From Saprospiraceae bacterium (GTDB taxonomy: Bacteria; Bacteroidota; Bacteroidia; Chitinophagales; Saprospiraceae), in NCBI GenBank assembly GCA_026989035.1, contig JALSKB010000004.1, forward strand, positions 1 to 34,714: 34,714 nucleotides of DNA, in the 5' to 3' direction. Below are positions 16,700-24,666 of this stretch, piece by piece (within the stretch, counting starts at the first letter, position 1; every line of letters starts with the position of its first letter). The position numbers and the translations under genes are program-made. Under the pieces are notes generated by a model, which searched no databases, was not told the origin of the DNA, and saw only the letters and a list, made by a program, of their open reading frames with translations.

Positions 16700-17704
16700 A
16701 TGTCGAGAATTATTACGCTGGATGAATTTATTACCCATCGCCAGAAAGATTTCCCTTATGCCTCCGGAGAATTGACGGGTTTGCTGCACGACATCGGCTT
16801 GGCCGTTAAAATTGTAAATCGGGAGGTCAATAAAGCAGGCTTGGTCAACATCTTGGGTAAAGCGGGCAGTGACAATGCCTCCGGCGATGAAGTGCAAAAA
16901 TTAGACCTCTACGCCAATGAAAAACTGCTGGAGAGCTTGCGCAACAGCGGTGAGTGCTGTGGCGTAGCTTCCGAAGAAATGGAAGACATCTTTCCCATTC
17001 AATCGGTAAAGGGCAAGCAATCGCAATACGTGGTGGTCTGTGACCCCCTGGATGGCTCCTCCAACATCGATGTGAACGTCTCTTTGGGTACCATTTTTGG
17101 CATCTACCGCCGCAAAAGTCATCCGGGAGAGAACTGCAGGCAGGAAGATTTCCTGCAAAAGGGCAGCAAACTGGTCGCTGCGGGCTACGTGCTGTACGGT
17201 ACCTCTACCTTGTTGGTTTATACGACCGGTAAAGGCGTCAATGGCTTTACCTTGGACCCTTCCATCGGAGAGTTTTGTCTGTCTCATCCCGATATTCGGA
17301 TTCCGGAGTACGGCAAACAGTACTCCATTAACCAAGGGTACTACCGGCGCTTTGACGAGCGGGTTAAGCGATTTATTGATCACTATTCCGAAGCCCACAT
17401 GAGTTTACGCTACATCGGCTCTATGGTGGCCGATGTACATCGGATTTTGCTCAAGGGAGGGATCTTTCTCTACCCGGGTACCGAAGATAGACCCGAGGGC
17501 AAATTGCGTCTGTTATACGAGTGCAACCCCTTGAGCTATTTGGTCGAGCAGGCCGGTGGAAAGGCCGTACACGGTGGAAGCTTGGAAAGGATAACGGATA
17601 TTGAGCCTGTTCAGCTGCATCAGCGCGTGAGTATAGCCATTGGCTCAAAAGGCATGGTGGAGGAGTTTGAACGCTTTGTGCAGCAAAAAACGGCCTCGGT
17701 ATGA
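16700..17704 (+). CDS. fbp: Fructose-1,6-bisphosphatase class I
   Basis: The 334-residue enzyme removes the 1-phosphate of fructose 1,6-bisphosphate in gluconeogenesis. The metal-binding motif DPLDGSSNIDVN begins at residue 115. Upstream is the loop GVASEEMED, and downstream are YIGSMVADVHR and GGKAVHG, all typical of class I enzymes. The length matches the E. coli enzyme (332). The start at 16700 is preferred over 16643 because the extra residues come from the preceding hairpin. The stop codon overlaps the next ATG (ATGA), so it leads an operon with the unknown membrane protein, rlmH and probably more. Confidence 0.96.
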   Translation: MSRIITLDEFITHRQKDFPYASGELTGLLHDIGLAVKIVNREVNKAGLVNILGKAGSDNASGDEVQKLDLYANEKLLESLRNSGECCGVASEEMEDIFPIQSVKGKQSQYVVVCDPLDGSSNIDVNVSLGTIFGIYRRKSHPGENCRQEDFLQKGSKLVAAGYVLYGTSTLLVYTTGKGVNGFTLDPSIGEFCLSHPDIRIPEYGKQYSINQGYYRRFDERVKRFIDHYSEAHMSLRYIGSMVADVHRILLKGGIFLYPGTEDRPEGKLRLLYECNPLSYLVEQAGGKAVHGGSLERITDIEPVQLHQRVSIAIGSKGMVEEFERFVQQKTASV

Positions 17705-18264
17705 AGAAGCACTACTCTTATCTGCTGCTGACCTTTTTGACTTTCGTTTCCGGCTATGTCTTTTTGCGCCTGGCTTATGGCGTTACGGATGCGTTTCCCT
17801 TTACTCAGGAAATCATTCTGATTGTTCTGGGCACCATTGCTACCATTGTCATCACGGCGGCCTTGCTCAACCGACAAACGGAGTTGGAATTGCGCAAAGA
17901 ACAACAGGTGATGACCTTTGAGTTGAAATCCCAATTTTATGTGGAGTTGATCAACTTCATCGAAGGCCTTGTGGCAGAGGGTAAAATTACCGAAAAGGAC
18001 CGCTTGCGCATGAAATTCCTGACGCATAAAATTTCCATCATAGCCAGCTACGAGGTGCTCAAAGAATATGAGAAGTTTTTGGAGGCTTTTTACTCCATTG
18101 TCAGGGACAGTGCCATCTCCAGCCTGGAATCCCGGGAGTTGTCCGAGCATTTGTCTCGTCTGTGTAGCCAAATCCGTTGGGATTTGCTGGGCGATACAGA
18201 TTTGACCGAGGCTGAAGAGGAAAAGGTCTCGCGCCAGATTTGGGAAAACGTGCAGGCCGGATGA
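17701..18264 (+). CDS. Unknown two-helix membrane protein
   Basis: The 187-residue protein is not recognised. Residues about 5-28 and 36-57 are hydrophobic helices. From 58 on it is a charged helical cytosolic domain, with an early coiled stretch (RQTELELRKEQQ) and no cysteine pair, HTH or enzymatic motif visible. It overlaps fbp by four bases at its start and rlmH by four bases at its end, so its expression is tied to both. This tight coupling is the only clue to its role. Confidence 0.75.
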   Translation: MKKHYSYLLLTFLTFVSGYVFLRLAYGVTDAFPFTQEIILIVLGTIATIVITAALLNRQTELELRKEQQVMTFELKSQFYVELINFIEGLVAEGKITEKDRLRMKFLTHKISIIASYEVLKEYEKFLEAFYSIVRDSAISSLESRELSEHLSRLCSQIRWDLLGDTDLTEAEEEKVSRQIWENVQAG

Positions 18265-18734
18265 AGGTGGCGTTTTGGCGCATAGGAAAAAGCTCGCCCT
18301 CGTATTTTGAGGAAGCAGAAGAAGAGTACGCGCATCGCCTGTCGCGCTACCTTCCCTTTGAGTTGCAGACCTTGCGGGAAGTGCGCAAATCCGGGAAAAT
18401 GTCACCGGAAAGTCTCAAAGAAAAAGAAGAGGAAGAAGTGTTAAGGCTGCTGAAGGCCTCCGATTATTTGATTTTACTGGACGAAAAGGGGCGCTCTTTT
18501 TCTTCTTTGGCTTTCGCCAAATGGATGGAAACCCGCCTGAATAGCAATGCCCGACGCTTAATCTTTTTGGCAGGTGGTGCCTATGGTTTTTCCAATGCCT
18601 TGCGGCAAAGGGCGGATTTCCTCTTGTCCCTTTCACCTATGACCTTTTCGCATCAATTGGTGCGACCCGTGTTTTTAGAGCAGCTCTACCGCGCCATGAC
18701 CATTTTGAAGAACGAACCTTATCACAACGAATAG
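18261..18734 (+). CDS. rlmH: 23S rRNA pseudouridine-1915 N3-methyltransferase
   Basis: The 157-residue SPOUT methyltransferase methylates pseudouridine 1915 in helix 69 of 23S rRNA using S-adenosylmethionine. The knot motifs are intact: FLAGGAYGFS, then LSLSPMTFSHQLVRPVFLEQLYRA, with the conserved C-terminal NEPYHNE. The length is standard. The start at 18261 gives the family's usual MKVAFWRIGK opening and overlaps the upstream stop as ATGA, whereas 18240 adds seven unsupported residues. Confidence 0.96.
   Translation: MKVAFWRIGKSSPSYFEEAEEEYAHRLSRYLPFELQTLREVRKSGKMSPESLKEKEEEEVLRLLKASDYLILLDEKGRSFSSLAFAKWMETRLNSNARRLIFLAGGAYGFSNALRQRADFLLSLSPMTFSHQLVRPVFLEQLYRAMTILKNEPYHNE
18509..18522. repeat. 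Iterated palindrome copy
   Basis: Complement of ATTTGGCGAAAGCC in rlmH, read AFAKW. Confidence 0.6.
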
Positions 18735-18740
18735 ATTCTC

Positions 18741-19358
18741 ATGAGTGTAACTTTGGCCATTGTCATCCTTACTGTTTTGGTATCCTGGGTAGCTTTTGAA
18801 CGCCCGCAACTGCTCAGCCAACTGGCACACTACCCCTATGTGGAGTACAGACAAAAAGAGTACCATCGCTTTTTGACATCTGCTTTGGTGCATGGCAGCT
18901 GGGGCCATCTGCTGATCAATATGTTCGTGTTGTATCAATTCGGCGAAGTAGTGGAACATTACTTCGCCATGGTATTCGGAGAGCTTAAAGGACGCGCATT
19001 TTTTCTTCTTTTGTACGTGGCCACGACGGTTTTTGCCGACATTCCCACTTTTGTCAAATATAAGGATAAGCCACACTTTCGCTCGGTGGGGGCTTCCGGA
19101 GCCGTTTCGGGCATTTTGTTCGCTTTTGTCATTTTTAACCCTTGGTCCACCTTATTGCTGTTCTTTATCTTGCCCATGCCGGCTATTCTTGCGGCTGTAG
19201 GCTATTTGGTATATTCTTCCTGGGCAAGCAAACAGGGGAGAGATATGATTGATCACGATGCTCACTTCTATGGAGCGGTTTTTGGTTTTTTCTTTACGAT
19301 AGCCTTGAAGCCGGATCTGTTTTTTTACTTCGTACAGCAGTTAAAAGCGGGTTGGTAA
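18741..19358 (+). CDS. Rhomboid-family intramembrane serine protease
   Basis: The 205-residue polytopic protein has six predicted helices. The conserved motif HGSWGHLLINMFVLYQFG supplies the HxxxN pair. VGASGAVSGILFA carries the GxSG nucleophile, and the catalytic histidine lies in DHDAHFYGAVFGF. All catalytic residues appear present, so activity is likely. Rhomboids cleave single-pass membrane proteins within the bilayer. It begins 6 bases after rlmH and 12 bases before the YdcF-like gene, within the same probable operon. Confidence 0.9.
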   Translation: MSVTLAIVILTVLVSWVAFERPQLLSQLAHYPYVEYRQKEYHRFLTSALVHGSWGHLLINMFVLYQFGEVVEHYFAMVFGELKGRAFFLLLYVATTVFADIPTFVKYKDKPHFRSVGASGAVSGILFAFVIFNPWSTLLLFFILPMPAILAAVGYLVYSSWASKQGRDMIDHDAHFYGAVFGFFFTIALKPDLFFYFVQQLKAGW

Positions 19359-19370
19359 ACTTGAAGGCTT

Positions 19371-20144
19371 ATGTTTTTTGTACTTTCTAAAGTCTTGTAC
19401 TTTCTCTTGCAACCCCAAAACTGGATAGCCGGGGGCTTGTTCTTGGCTCTTTTTGCTCGGTCTGGACATTGGAGACGCAGGGCTTTGTGGTTTGCTGCTG
19501 TGGTTTTTTTCATCACGACCAATCCGCTTTTGACCAATCTCGTTTTGGCTTGGTGGGAAGTGCCTGCTGCACCCTTGGAAGACCCGGATAAGACCTATGA
19601 TGTGGCTGTGGTCTTGGGCGGGTACAACAACGGCAGCGTACAGGCTCCACACGACAGGCTGCAGTTAAATGACAGTCCCAATCGGCTGGTCAATGCTTTG
19701 GAGTTGTTTCATCGGGGCAAGGTGAAGCGTCTGTTGCTCAGTGGAGCGGGAGGAACATGGATGCAGATGCAGGCAGCACCTACCTTGCACCTGGCTTCTT
19801 TGGTAGAAAGCCTGGGCATTCCCGATAGTCTGCTGTTGGTGGAGCCGAATTCAAAAAACACCTATGAAAATATCGTTTTTTCCAAACAGTTGATTGATAG
19901 CCTTCTACCGGAGACTTCAGTTTTGCTCATCACTTCTGCTTACCACATGCCTCGGGCAAGAGCGATTTGTCGCAAGCAGGGTTTGGCTTGCGATGTTTTT
20001 CCCACCGACATTCGGCGAGAGGAAATGGATTGGTGGCGCCTCTCTTCTTGGTTGATACCCAATACCCGTGCCTTGGTCAGCTGGGAGATGCTCATCAAAG
20101 AATGGGTAGGGCTGTTGGTTTACAAGCTGAGAGGCTATGCTTGA
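19371..20144 (+). CDS. YdcF/ElyC-like DUF218 membrane protein
   Basis: The 257-residue protein has two N-terminal hydrophobic helices (about 1-20 and 27-55) and a DUF218 domain. The domain shows VAVVLGGYNNG, then LFHRGKVKRLLLSGAGG, NTYENIVFS and LLITSAYHMPRARAICRK. This matches SanA/ElyC/YdcF proteins, linked in E. coli to envelope integrity. Catalytic function is unsettled for the family. It is the last gene of the fbp cluster, since a separate promoter for the sigma gene lies in the 61-base gap after it. Confidence 0.85.
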   Translation: MFFVLSKVLYFLLQPQNWIAGGLFLALFARSGHWRRRALWFAAVVFFITTNPLLTNLVLAWWEVPAAPLEDPDKTYDVAVVLGGYNNGSVQAPHDRLQLNDSPNRLVNALELFHRGKVKRLLLSGAGGTWMQMQAAPTLHLASLVESLGIPDSLLLVEPNSKNTYENIVFSKQLIDSLLPETSVLLITSAYHMPRARAICRKQGLACDVFPTDIRREEMDWWRLSSWLIPNTRALVSWEMLIKEWVGLLVYKLRGYA

Positions 20145-20168
20145 TGCGGGTTTATGGCGCTTTTTTTG

Positions 20169-20200
20169 TTTGGAAGATTGGAAAAGGTTTTTTACCTTTG
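20169..20200 (+). promoter_or_regulatory. Promoter for the ECF sigma gene
   Basis: TTTG (20169-20172), 20-base spacer, TACCTTTG (20193-20200): an exact match to the Bacteroidota housekeeping promoter. The ATG at 20206 is only five bases after the -7 box, so the transcript would be leaderless or nearly so. Confidence 0.6.
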
Positions 20201-20205
20201 TTTTA

Positions 20206-20817
20206 ATGGAATTTCATACAGAGCAGGAAAGCTCTTCTTCTGACGAAGGTGGCTTACCCGAACAACTTTCGGATGAGGATTTAGTCCGCAGCCTTTTGCG
20301 TGGGGGAAACCCCACCTTGAGGGAAGAGCTGTATAGACGTTATGCTCCCTTTGTCTATAAGCGGAGTTTGGCCATTATGCGAGATGAGGATTTGGCCAAG
20401 GATATGACACATGACGTGATGCTCAAGGTATTTTTAAGCTTAGCCAAATTTTCGTTTCGCTCGTCTTTTTCATATTGGGTGTATCGCATCACTTACAACC
20501 ACTGTGTAAATGTTTTAAAGCAGCAGCGAAAATGGAAAATAAGCGCAACGGAAGACTTAGAGCTTTATGACGAATCTGAAAATCTTTTGTTGGCTAAAAT
20601 AGACAAAGAGGAAAAGTTGTTGCTTTTGGAAAGAGCAATTGATCGCTTATCGGAATCGGAACGCATGCTGCTTTGGATGTATTATAGGGATGAAATTGCT
20701 TTAAAAGATATGGCTAAAGTGTTAAACGTAGGGTTGAGTGCTGTAAAGATGAGATTGAAGCGGGTGCGTGATAAACTGGCCTCGATCTACCAAAATTTAG
20801 AGCATGAGAGAAGATGA
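20206..20817 (+). CDS. ECF-type RNA polymerase sigma factor
   Basis: The 203-residue sigma factor has region 2 at about 45-115, with DLAKDMTHDVMLKVFLSL and FSYWVYRITYNHCVNVLKQQRK for -10 recognition. Region 4 runs from about 145 to 195, with SESERMLLWMYYRDE and the helix-turn-helix ALKDMAKVLNVGLSAVKMRLKR. The start at 20206 is chosen because the frame's earlier ATG (20137) would place the promoter inside the gene. The N-terminus is a Ser/Glu-rich tail. It overlaps by 14 bases a small acidic gene that may encode a regulator. Target genes cannot be inferred. Confidence 0.9.
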   Translation: MEFHTEQESSSSDEGGLPEQLSDEDLVRSLLRGGNPTLREELYRRYAPFVYKRSLAIMRDEDLAKDMTHDVMLKVFLSLAKFSFRSSFSYWVYRITYNHCVNVLKQQRKWKISATEDLELYDESENLLLAKIDKEEKLLLLERAIDRLSESERMLLWMYYRDEIALKDMAKVLNVGLSAVKMRLKRVRDKLASIYQNLEHERR

Positions 20818-21046
20818 TATACAACAAGGCAATTTTAGAGAAAATACGCCGGATTTTCTGCTCAAAGAATTGCTGCTCAAAAGAGAGCAAAAGCTGCAAC
20901 CCCCTCCGGAGGAGTTAAAGGACAAGTTGATGAGCACTTTGGGGGCTTTGGAGCTTTGTGCTGATTTGTTGGACTTGTTTGTCGGCAAGTTTTCTCAGGC
21001 AGATTTGGATCTTCTCGAAGAATTGGGAATCTGGGAAGAGGAGTAG
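20804..21046 (+). CDS. Small acidic protein coupled to the sigma gene
   Basis: This 80-residue soluble protein is not recognised. It overlaps the sigma gene's end by 14 bases in another frame, so translation is likely coupled. It has no transmembrane helix, unlike most Bacteroidota anti-sigma factors. It is helical and acidic at the C-terminus (ADLDLLEELGIWEEE) with one proline-rich break (LQPPPEELKD). An anti-sigma or sigma-cofactor role is suggested only by position. It could also be an unrelated small gene. Confidence 0.6.
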   Translation: MREDDIQQGNFRENTPDFLLKELLLKREQKLQPPPEELKDKLMSTLGALELCADLLDLFVGKFSQADLDLLEELGIWEEE

Positions 21047-21128
21047 GTAGCTTTTTATTTGTCTTCATGCTGAAATGATTGGGATTTACCTGCCCAGCCT
21101 ACTTGGTATGGCCTTTTTCTGATTGCGT

Positions 21129-21232
21129 TATACTCAGGGCGAAGTGGTTTGGGAGGCGTCAGCCTCCCAAACTCCTTATCTTTCGCTGGTTTGTGAGTTG
21201 TAAATATCCCAAACCATTTTGGTTTGGGTATA
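21129..21232. repeat. 104-base structured repeat, copy B
   Basis: The ends are TATAC and GTATA. The left hairpin is GTTTGGGAGGC (21147-21157) with a perfect partner at 21162-21172 and loop GTCA. The right hairpin is CCCAAACC (21208-21215) with GGTTTGGG (21221-21228) and loop ATTTT. The left 28 bases also pair imperfectly with the right end, sharing TGGTTTGGGA, like terminal inverted repeats. Copy C aligns over the full 104 bases without gaps at about 77 percent identity (24 differences by eye). Confidence 0.75.
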
Positions 21233-21269
21233 GCACTTCAATGCCCTTTGTTTTTGCTTCTTAGCAAGC

Positions 21270-21291
21270 AAACCATTTCAGTTTGGGTATA
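21270..21291. repeat. Partial right end of the 104-base repeat
   Basis: AAACCATTTCAGTTTGGGTATA matches the right end of copy B (21211-21232) at 20 of 22 positions in the same orientation, 59 bases further on. It may be a remnant of a second insertion or a local duplication. Confidence 0.6.
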
Positions 21292-21386
21292 TGTGACCAA
21301 AAGCTCATTTGTGGTCTTTTTAAATGGTTAGGGTTTTCATAGAGCCTATTGCTTTTTCTGTATTCTCTCGCCAAAAACACAAGACC

Positions 21387-22223
21387 ATGGATGACTTTAC
21401 CAACTGGACAGCGCTTTTTTTAGAGTCTTTAAGGGCTTTTGGAGAAGAGTTCATGCGGGCTTTACCGGGCGTTTTTGGAGCCCTTCTGATTTTGCTTTTT
21501 GGATGGGGTTTGGCTAAGCTTGTCGGTTCAGCTATAAGCCGTTTGCTAAAGCTTCTTCGCTTTGACCTTTTGGGTAAGCGCATTTATTTAACGGAAATGC
21601 TTACCAAGGCCAAGATTCAGGCATCCCCAAGTTTCTTGGTAGGTCGATTCGTGTATTGGTTGTTGATTCTTCTTGTTATCATAACGGCTTCCGACACCCT
21701 GGGGTGGAGCACTTTTTCCGGTGAGATTTCCAAATTGTTGAGCTTGTTGCCCAATTTGTTTGTGGCTGCACTGTTTCTCGTGCTGGGCTTGTATATTGCC
21801 GGTTTTGTACGTGATTTTCTTTCGGGTGCTACAACTTCTCTGTCTATTGCTTCGGGTAAAATCGTTAGTCAGGGGATTTACTACCTGCTGGTAGTCATGG
21901 TAGTTTTGACAGCTCTGGATCAGGCAGGTGTGGATATTTCAGTGATTACGAGTAACCTCATGCTCATTCTTGGAGCTGTTTTGCTGTCGGCAGCACTTTC
22001 TTACGGTTTGGCTTCTCGAGATGTTCTCTCTAATATTTTGGCCGGGTATTTTGCTCGCTCGCTCTACCGAAAGGGGCAGAGGATTGAATTTCAAGGCACT
22101 CAAGGGGTGATTGTTGAAATCACTAAGGTGGCGCTCATCCTCAATACTGAGGGGGGCAGTAAAGAAGTGATTCCAACTCATCATTTGATGACGGAGCGCG
22201 TGAAAATCTTGGAGGCAGAATAG
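21387..22223 (+). CDS. MscS-like mechanosensitive channel
   Basis: The 278-residue protein has four or five transmembrane helices: about 28-48, 85-110, 115-145, 158-182 and 195-220. It carries the small-residue helix pattern seen in conserved-TM-helix MscS relatives. The MscS-type beta domain begins after SRDVLSNILAGYFARSLYRKGQRIEFQGTQGVIVEI, which resembles the pore exit and the start of the beta domain. The region after it is short (about 40 residues, ending MTERVKILEAE), so the large C-terminal vestibule is absent. The start at 21387 is preferred to 21324. It probably releases solutes under osmotic down-shock. Confidence 0.82.
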   Translation: MDDFTNWTALFLESLRAFGEEFMRALPGVFGALLILLFGWGLAKLVGSAISRLLKLLRFDLLGKRIYLTEMLTKAKIQASPSFLVGRFVYWLLILLVIITASDTLGWSTFSGEISKLLSLLPNLFVAALFLVLGLYIAGFVRDFLSGATTSLSIASGKIVSQGIYYLLVVMVVLTALDQAGVDISVITSNLMLILGAVLLSAALSYGLASRDVLSNILAGYFARSLYRKGQRIEFQGTQGVIVEITKVALILNTEGGSKEVIPTHHLMTERVKILEAE

Positions 22224-22294
22224 GCTTTGTGAACTGATTTTGCAACACCCCTCTTTGGTTTTTACTTCTAAAAAACAGCAACTACTAAATCGAC

Positions 22295-23542
22295 ATGAGC
22301 ATGTACAGAGTTTTGAGCTTGGTTTTCTTTTTCGTGGCTTTTCATGCACACTTTGTTTTTTCCCAATTTGTTACTGTGGCTTACGATCATGCCCTCAATG
22401 TTTTTGGGAACTATGAGCCTTTACCTGCTGAACAGGCAATCATGTTTTCCGGCTTGGTGCCGGCTGGTATTGATATGGTTGAGGTTCTTGTTTTTTCTGA
22501 GAAAGGCGGAAAAAAGCGTAAGCCTTTGGCACAATCTTCCTGGCGCCGAGAAGTAGGTGCTGCCGGCCAAAATGCTACGACTTTTAAAATAGCGATGAAC
22601 TACCCGCTGGAAGCGGGCAAGAACTACGATTTGTACATCAATTACCTGGCATTGGTCGATTCGGAAGAGCGGGAGGAGTTGATTCGTTTGTTGATGAACA
22701 CCATGGATGCTTACTTGCGTAAAACATTTGAAATTAAAGGAAGGAAGCTGTATTTGGAGGGGAAGAGCAAGGAGATTTATAAGCAGCTGAACGAAATCGT
22801 TCACTCCGGTTTAGAAACTTATCGCTTCCCTCCCGCATTTGGGTTTAAAGGATTTTCTCCTTTGGTAGCAGAACATCTGAAAAGTCTGAATAAGGTGCAT
22901 GTGGATAATTTATCGGATATGCCCCTTTCCAGTCAGGATTCTTCTTTTGTAAAGCGAGTTCGAAAAAAGCGAGCTGCCAAGCGTCGGGCATTAGAGCTCA
23001 AGAAACGGCAGGCCAAAATAAATGCTTTAGAGGGTTTGGAGGAAGTTGTGGAGACGGAGCTTCGCCTGGCTTTGCAGGGGCCTTTTTGGCGTTTGACGGA
23101 TGTTCGTTTTTTGGATGATTATCCTACGAAAAAGCGCAAAGGCTATTTTGCCGTTCATATGGGATATGGTGCTGCACTCATAGAGAGACAGGCCGGGCGA
23201 TTGGATTATGGTTCATCGGCTTATGCCGGTTTGTCGGTACCTTTGGCTACTAGCCGCTTGGCTCCTGTTTTTTTGCGCAATGCTTCTATGACTGCCGGCT
23301 TTTTCTTTGACAATTTTACAGACGATGCGGGGCAGGTTGTTAGCGGGCCGGTTTTTCAGCGTCCACTCTATTTGGGATTGGATTACAAGTTATTCCAATT
23401 TTTCCGCATAAACCTGGGTGCGGCTTTCTTAGAGCGTCCTGTACATTCCGGAGTTCCGGCTAGTACGGAGACGGCTTTGTCGGTTAAGCCTTTTGTGGGG
23501 CTGAGCGCCAAAATCAACCTTTCTCTTTCCTTCGATGAGTAG
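22295..23542 (+). CDS. Secreted protein of unknown function, possible C-terminal barrel
   Basis: The 415-residue protein has a signal peptide of about 23 residues ending VFSQ. No family is recognised. Residues about 25-180 form a mixed domain. About 225-255 is strongly basic and helical (RVRKKRAAKRRALELKKRQ). The last 150 residues show alternating hydrophobic strands with aromatics (GYFAVHMGYGAALIE, YAGLSVPLA, GLDYKLFQFFRINLGAAFL), which resembles outer-membrane beta strands. It ends LSLSFDE rather than with the usual terminal aromatic, so an outer-membrane location is tentative. The stop is 73 bases before the next start. Confidence 0.7.
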   Translation: MSMYRVLSLVFFFVAFHAHFVFSQFVTVAYDHALNVFGNYEPLPAEQAIMFSGLVPAGIDMVEVLVFSEKGGKKRKPLAQSSWRREVGAAGQNATTFKIAMNYPLEAGKNYDLYINYLALVDSEEREELIRLLMNTMDAYLRKTFEIKGRKLYLEGKSKEIYKQLNEIVHSGLETYRFPPAFGFKGFSPLVAEHLKSLNKVHVDNLSDMPLSSQDSSFVKRVRKKRAAKRRALELKKRQAKINALEGLEEVVETELRLALQGPFWRLTDVRFLDDYPTKKRKGYFAVHMGYGAALIERQAGRLDYGSSAYAGLSVPLATSRLAPVFLRNASMTAGFFFDNFTDDAGQVVSGPVFQRPLYLGLDYKLFQFFRINLGAAFLERPVHSGVPASTETALSVKPFVGLSAKINLSLSFDE

Positions 23543-23554
23543 CTGAAAGTTGTT

Positions 23555-23562
23555 TACTTTTG
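23555..23562 (+). promoter_or_regulatory. -7 element for the acyltransferase
   Basis: TACTTTTG is an exact TAnnTTTG match 53 bases before the ATG at 23616. No clear TTTG is seen at the usual distance, so support is partial. Confidence 0.35.
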
Positions 23563-23615
23563 GGGAGTGTGTGAGGGTAGCCCGGCTGCCCTCTCGTTTA
23601 AAGCAAACTCCCCTT

Positions 23616-24572
23616 ATGGCCAGCAACCGACCTGCATACCGCATTTTGTCGGAATCGCAATATTTGCCGGTTCAGTCGCGTGCTTTTTGGTGGGATGCTA
23701 CTTGCGGAGAAGAGGGCTGGGATGCTGTTTTGTTGCCAGATAAGATAGGAGAGTGTCTTGCTGCTATGCCGTATCGCATAGAACACAAGTGGGGATTGCG
23801 CTTTTTGCGGGCTGCACCCTGGGCCACTTATGGTGGGGTTTATTTGAAGCCTCAGGCCTCCGATCGACTTTACCGGCAGCAGGCCTTTGAGCAACAGATG
23901 AGCCGTAGTTTGTTGGAGCATTTACCGGCAGCAGATGTTTTGCACTTCAATTTTCATCCTTCCTGGCGGGAGGTTTCTGCCTTTCGGCAAATGGGTGCTC
24001 ATGCTCTTTGCCGGACGACTTACGTTTTTGATGCGGGCATGGATGCAGCTGTCATTCATCGGCAGATGGCATCTTCTGTTCGCAACCATTTGCGCAAAGC
24101 CCGTCGGGAAGGTCTGTCTATTGAAGAGGGTAGGGATGCAACAGCTTTTTGCACTTTGCTGGAGCGGACTCTTGGCGGCAAAGTACTTCGGGCTGCCGGT
24201 GGCTGTGATAGCCTTGTTCGCTTGTACGCTGCCTTGTTGCAGCATCAATCGGGTTTGCTTTTAGAAGCTCGAGCCCTTTCCGGCAAGCTCCTGGCTGCTT
24301 GCCTGTTGGTTTGGGACGAGCACTGTCTGCATTTTTTACTCAGTGCTCAAAATGAAGAGGGGCGTCGCCTCAGCGCCATGTACTTGCTGATTTGGGAATC
24401 CATCAAACTGGCTGCCCGTAAAGGTCTGGCCTTTGATTTTAATGGGAGCATGCTGCCAGCTGTTGAGTCGGTTTTCCGCAGTTTTGGCGCTCGCCGACAA
24501 ACCTATGTAGAACTGCTCTGGGGCAGAAGCCTGAAGGGCCGGCTGGGCGTGGGGATGCGTTTGATGCGTTGA
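23616..24572 (+). CDS. GNAT-fold (FemAB/BioF2-like) acyltransferase
   Basis: The 318-residue protein resembles the FemAB/BioF2-like acetyltransferase group. The N-terminal half contains YGGVYLKPQ and HFNFHPSW. The middle has the diagnostic SSVRNHLRKARREGLSIEEG, typical where acyl-tRNA or acyl-CoA GNAT domains begin. The C-terminal half has KLLAACLLVWDEHCLHFLLSAQ, SAMYLLIWESIKLA and FDFNGSMLPAVESVFRSFGA, the conserved strand and turn of the fold. Such enzymes transfer amino acids or acyl groups to cell-surface molecules. The substrate is not inferable. The start at 23616 is preferred because a TACTTTTG promoter-like box at 23555-23562 sits upstream of it and inside the longer frame. Confidence 0.78.
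   Translation: MASNRPAYRILSESQYLPVQSRAFWWDATCGEEGWDAVLLPDKIGECLAAMPYRIEHKWGLRFLRAAPWATYGGVYLKPQASDRLYRQQAFEQQMSRSLLEHLPAADVLHFNFHPSWREVSAFRQMGAHALCRTTYVFDAGMDAAVIHRQMASSVRNHLRKARREGLSIEEGRDATAFCTLLERTLGGKVLRAAGGCDSLVRLYAALLQHQSGLLLEARALSGKLLAACLLVWDEHCLHFLLSAQNEEGRRLSAMYLLIWESIKLAARKGLAFDFNGSMLPAVESVFRSFGARRQTYVELLWGRSLKGRLGVGMRLMR
23979..23992. repeat. Iterated palindrome copy
   Basis: Complement of ATTTGCCGAAAGGC in the acyltransferase, read AFRQM. Confidence 0.6.
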
Positions 24573-24575
24573 TGT

Positions 24576-24588
24576 TATACTCATGGCG
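24576..24588. repeat. Stray left end of the 104-base repeat
   Basis: TATACTCATGGCG matches the left end of copy B (TATACTCAGGGCG) at 12 of 13 positions, with no hairpin following. It lies 91 bases before copy C. Confidence 0.45.
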
Positions 24589-24666
24589 TAAAAAAGTTAG
24601 GCAAGGAGCCGGCAGGAGGCTTTGTGGAACTGCGGCCTGCTGCTACTGTTGGGGTACAGGGTGTTG

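Larger units (their letters stand above)
21047..21386. other. Noncoding gap carrying repeat copies
   Basis: No gene is supported. It contains a complete 104-base structured repeat (21129-21232) and a partial copy of that repeat's right end (21270-21291). The final 95 bases before the channel gene contain no convincing promoter match. Confidence 0.6.
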
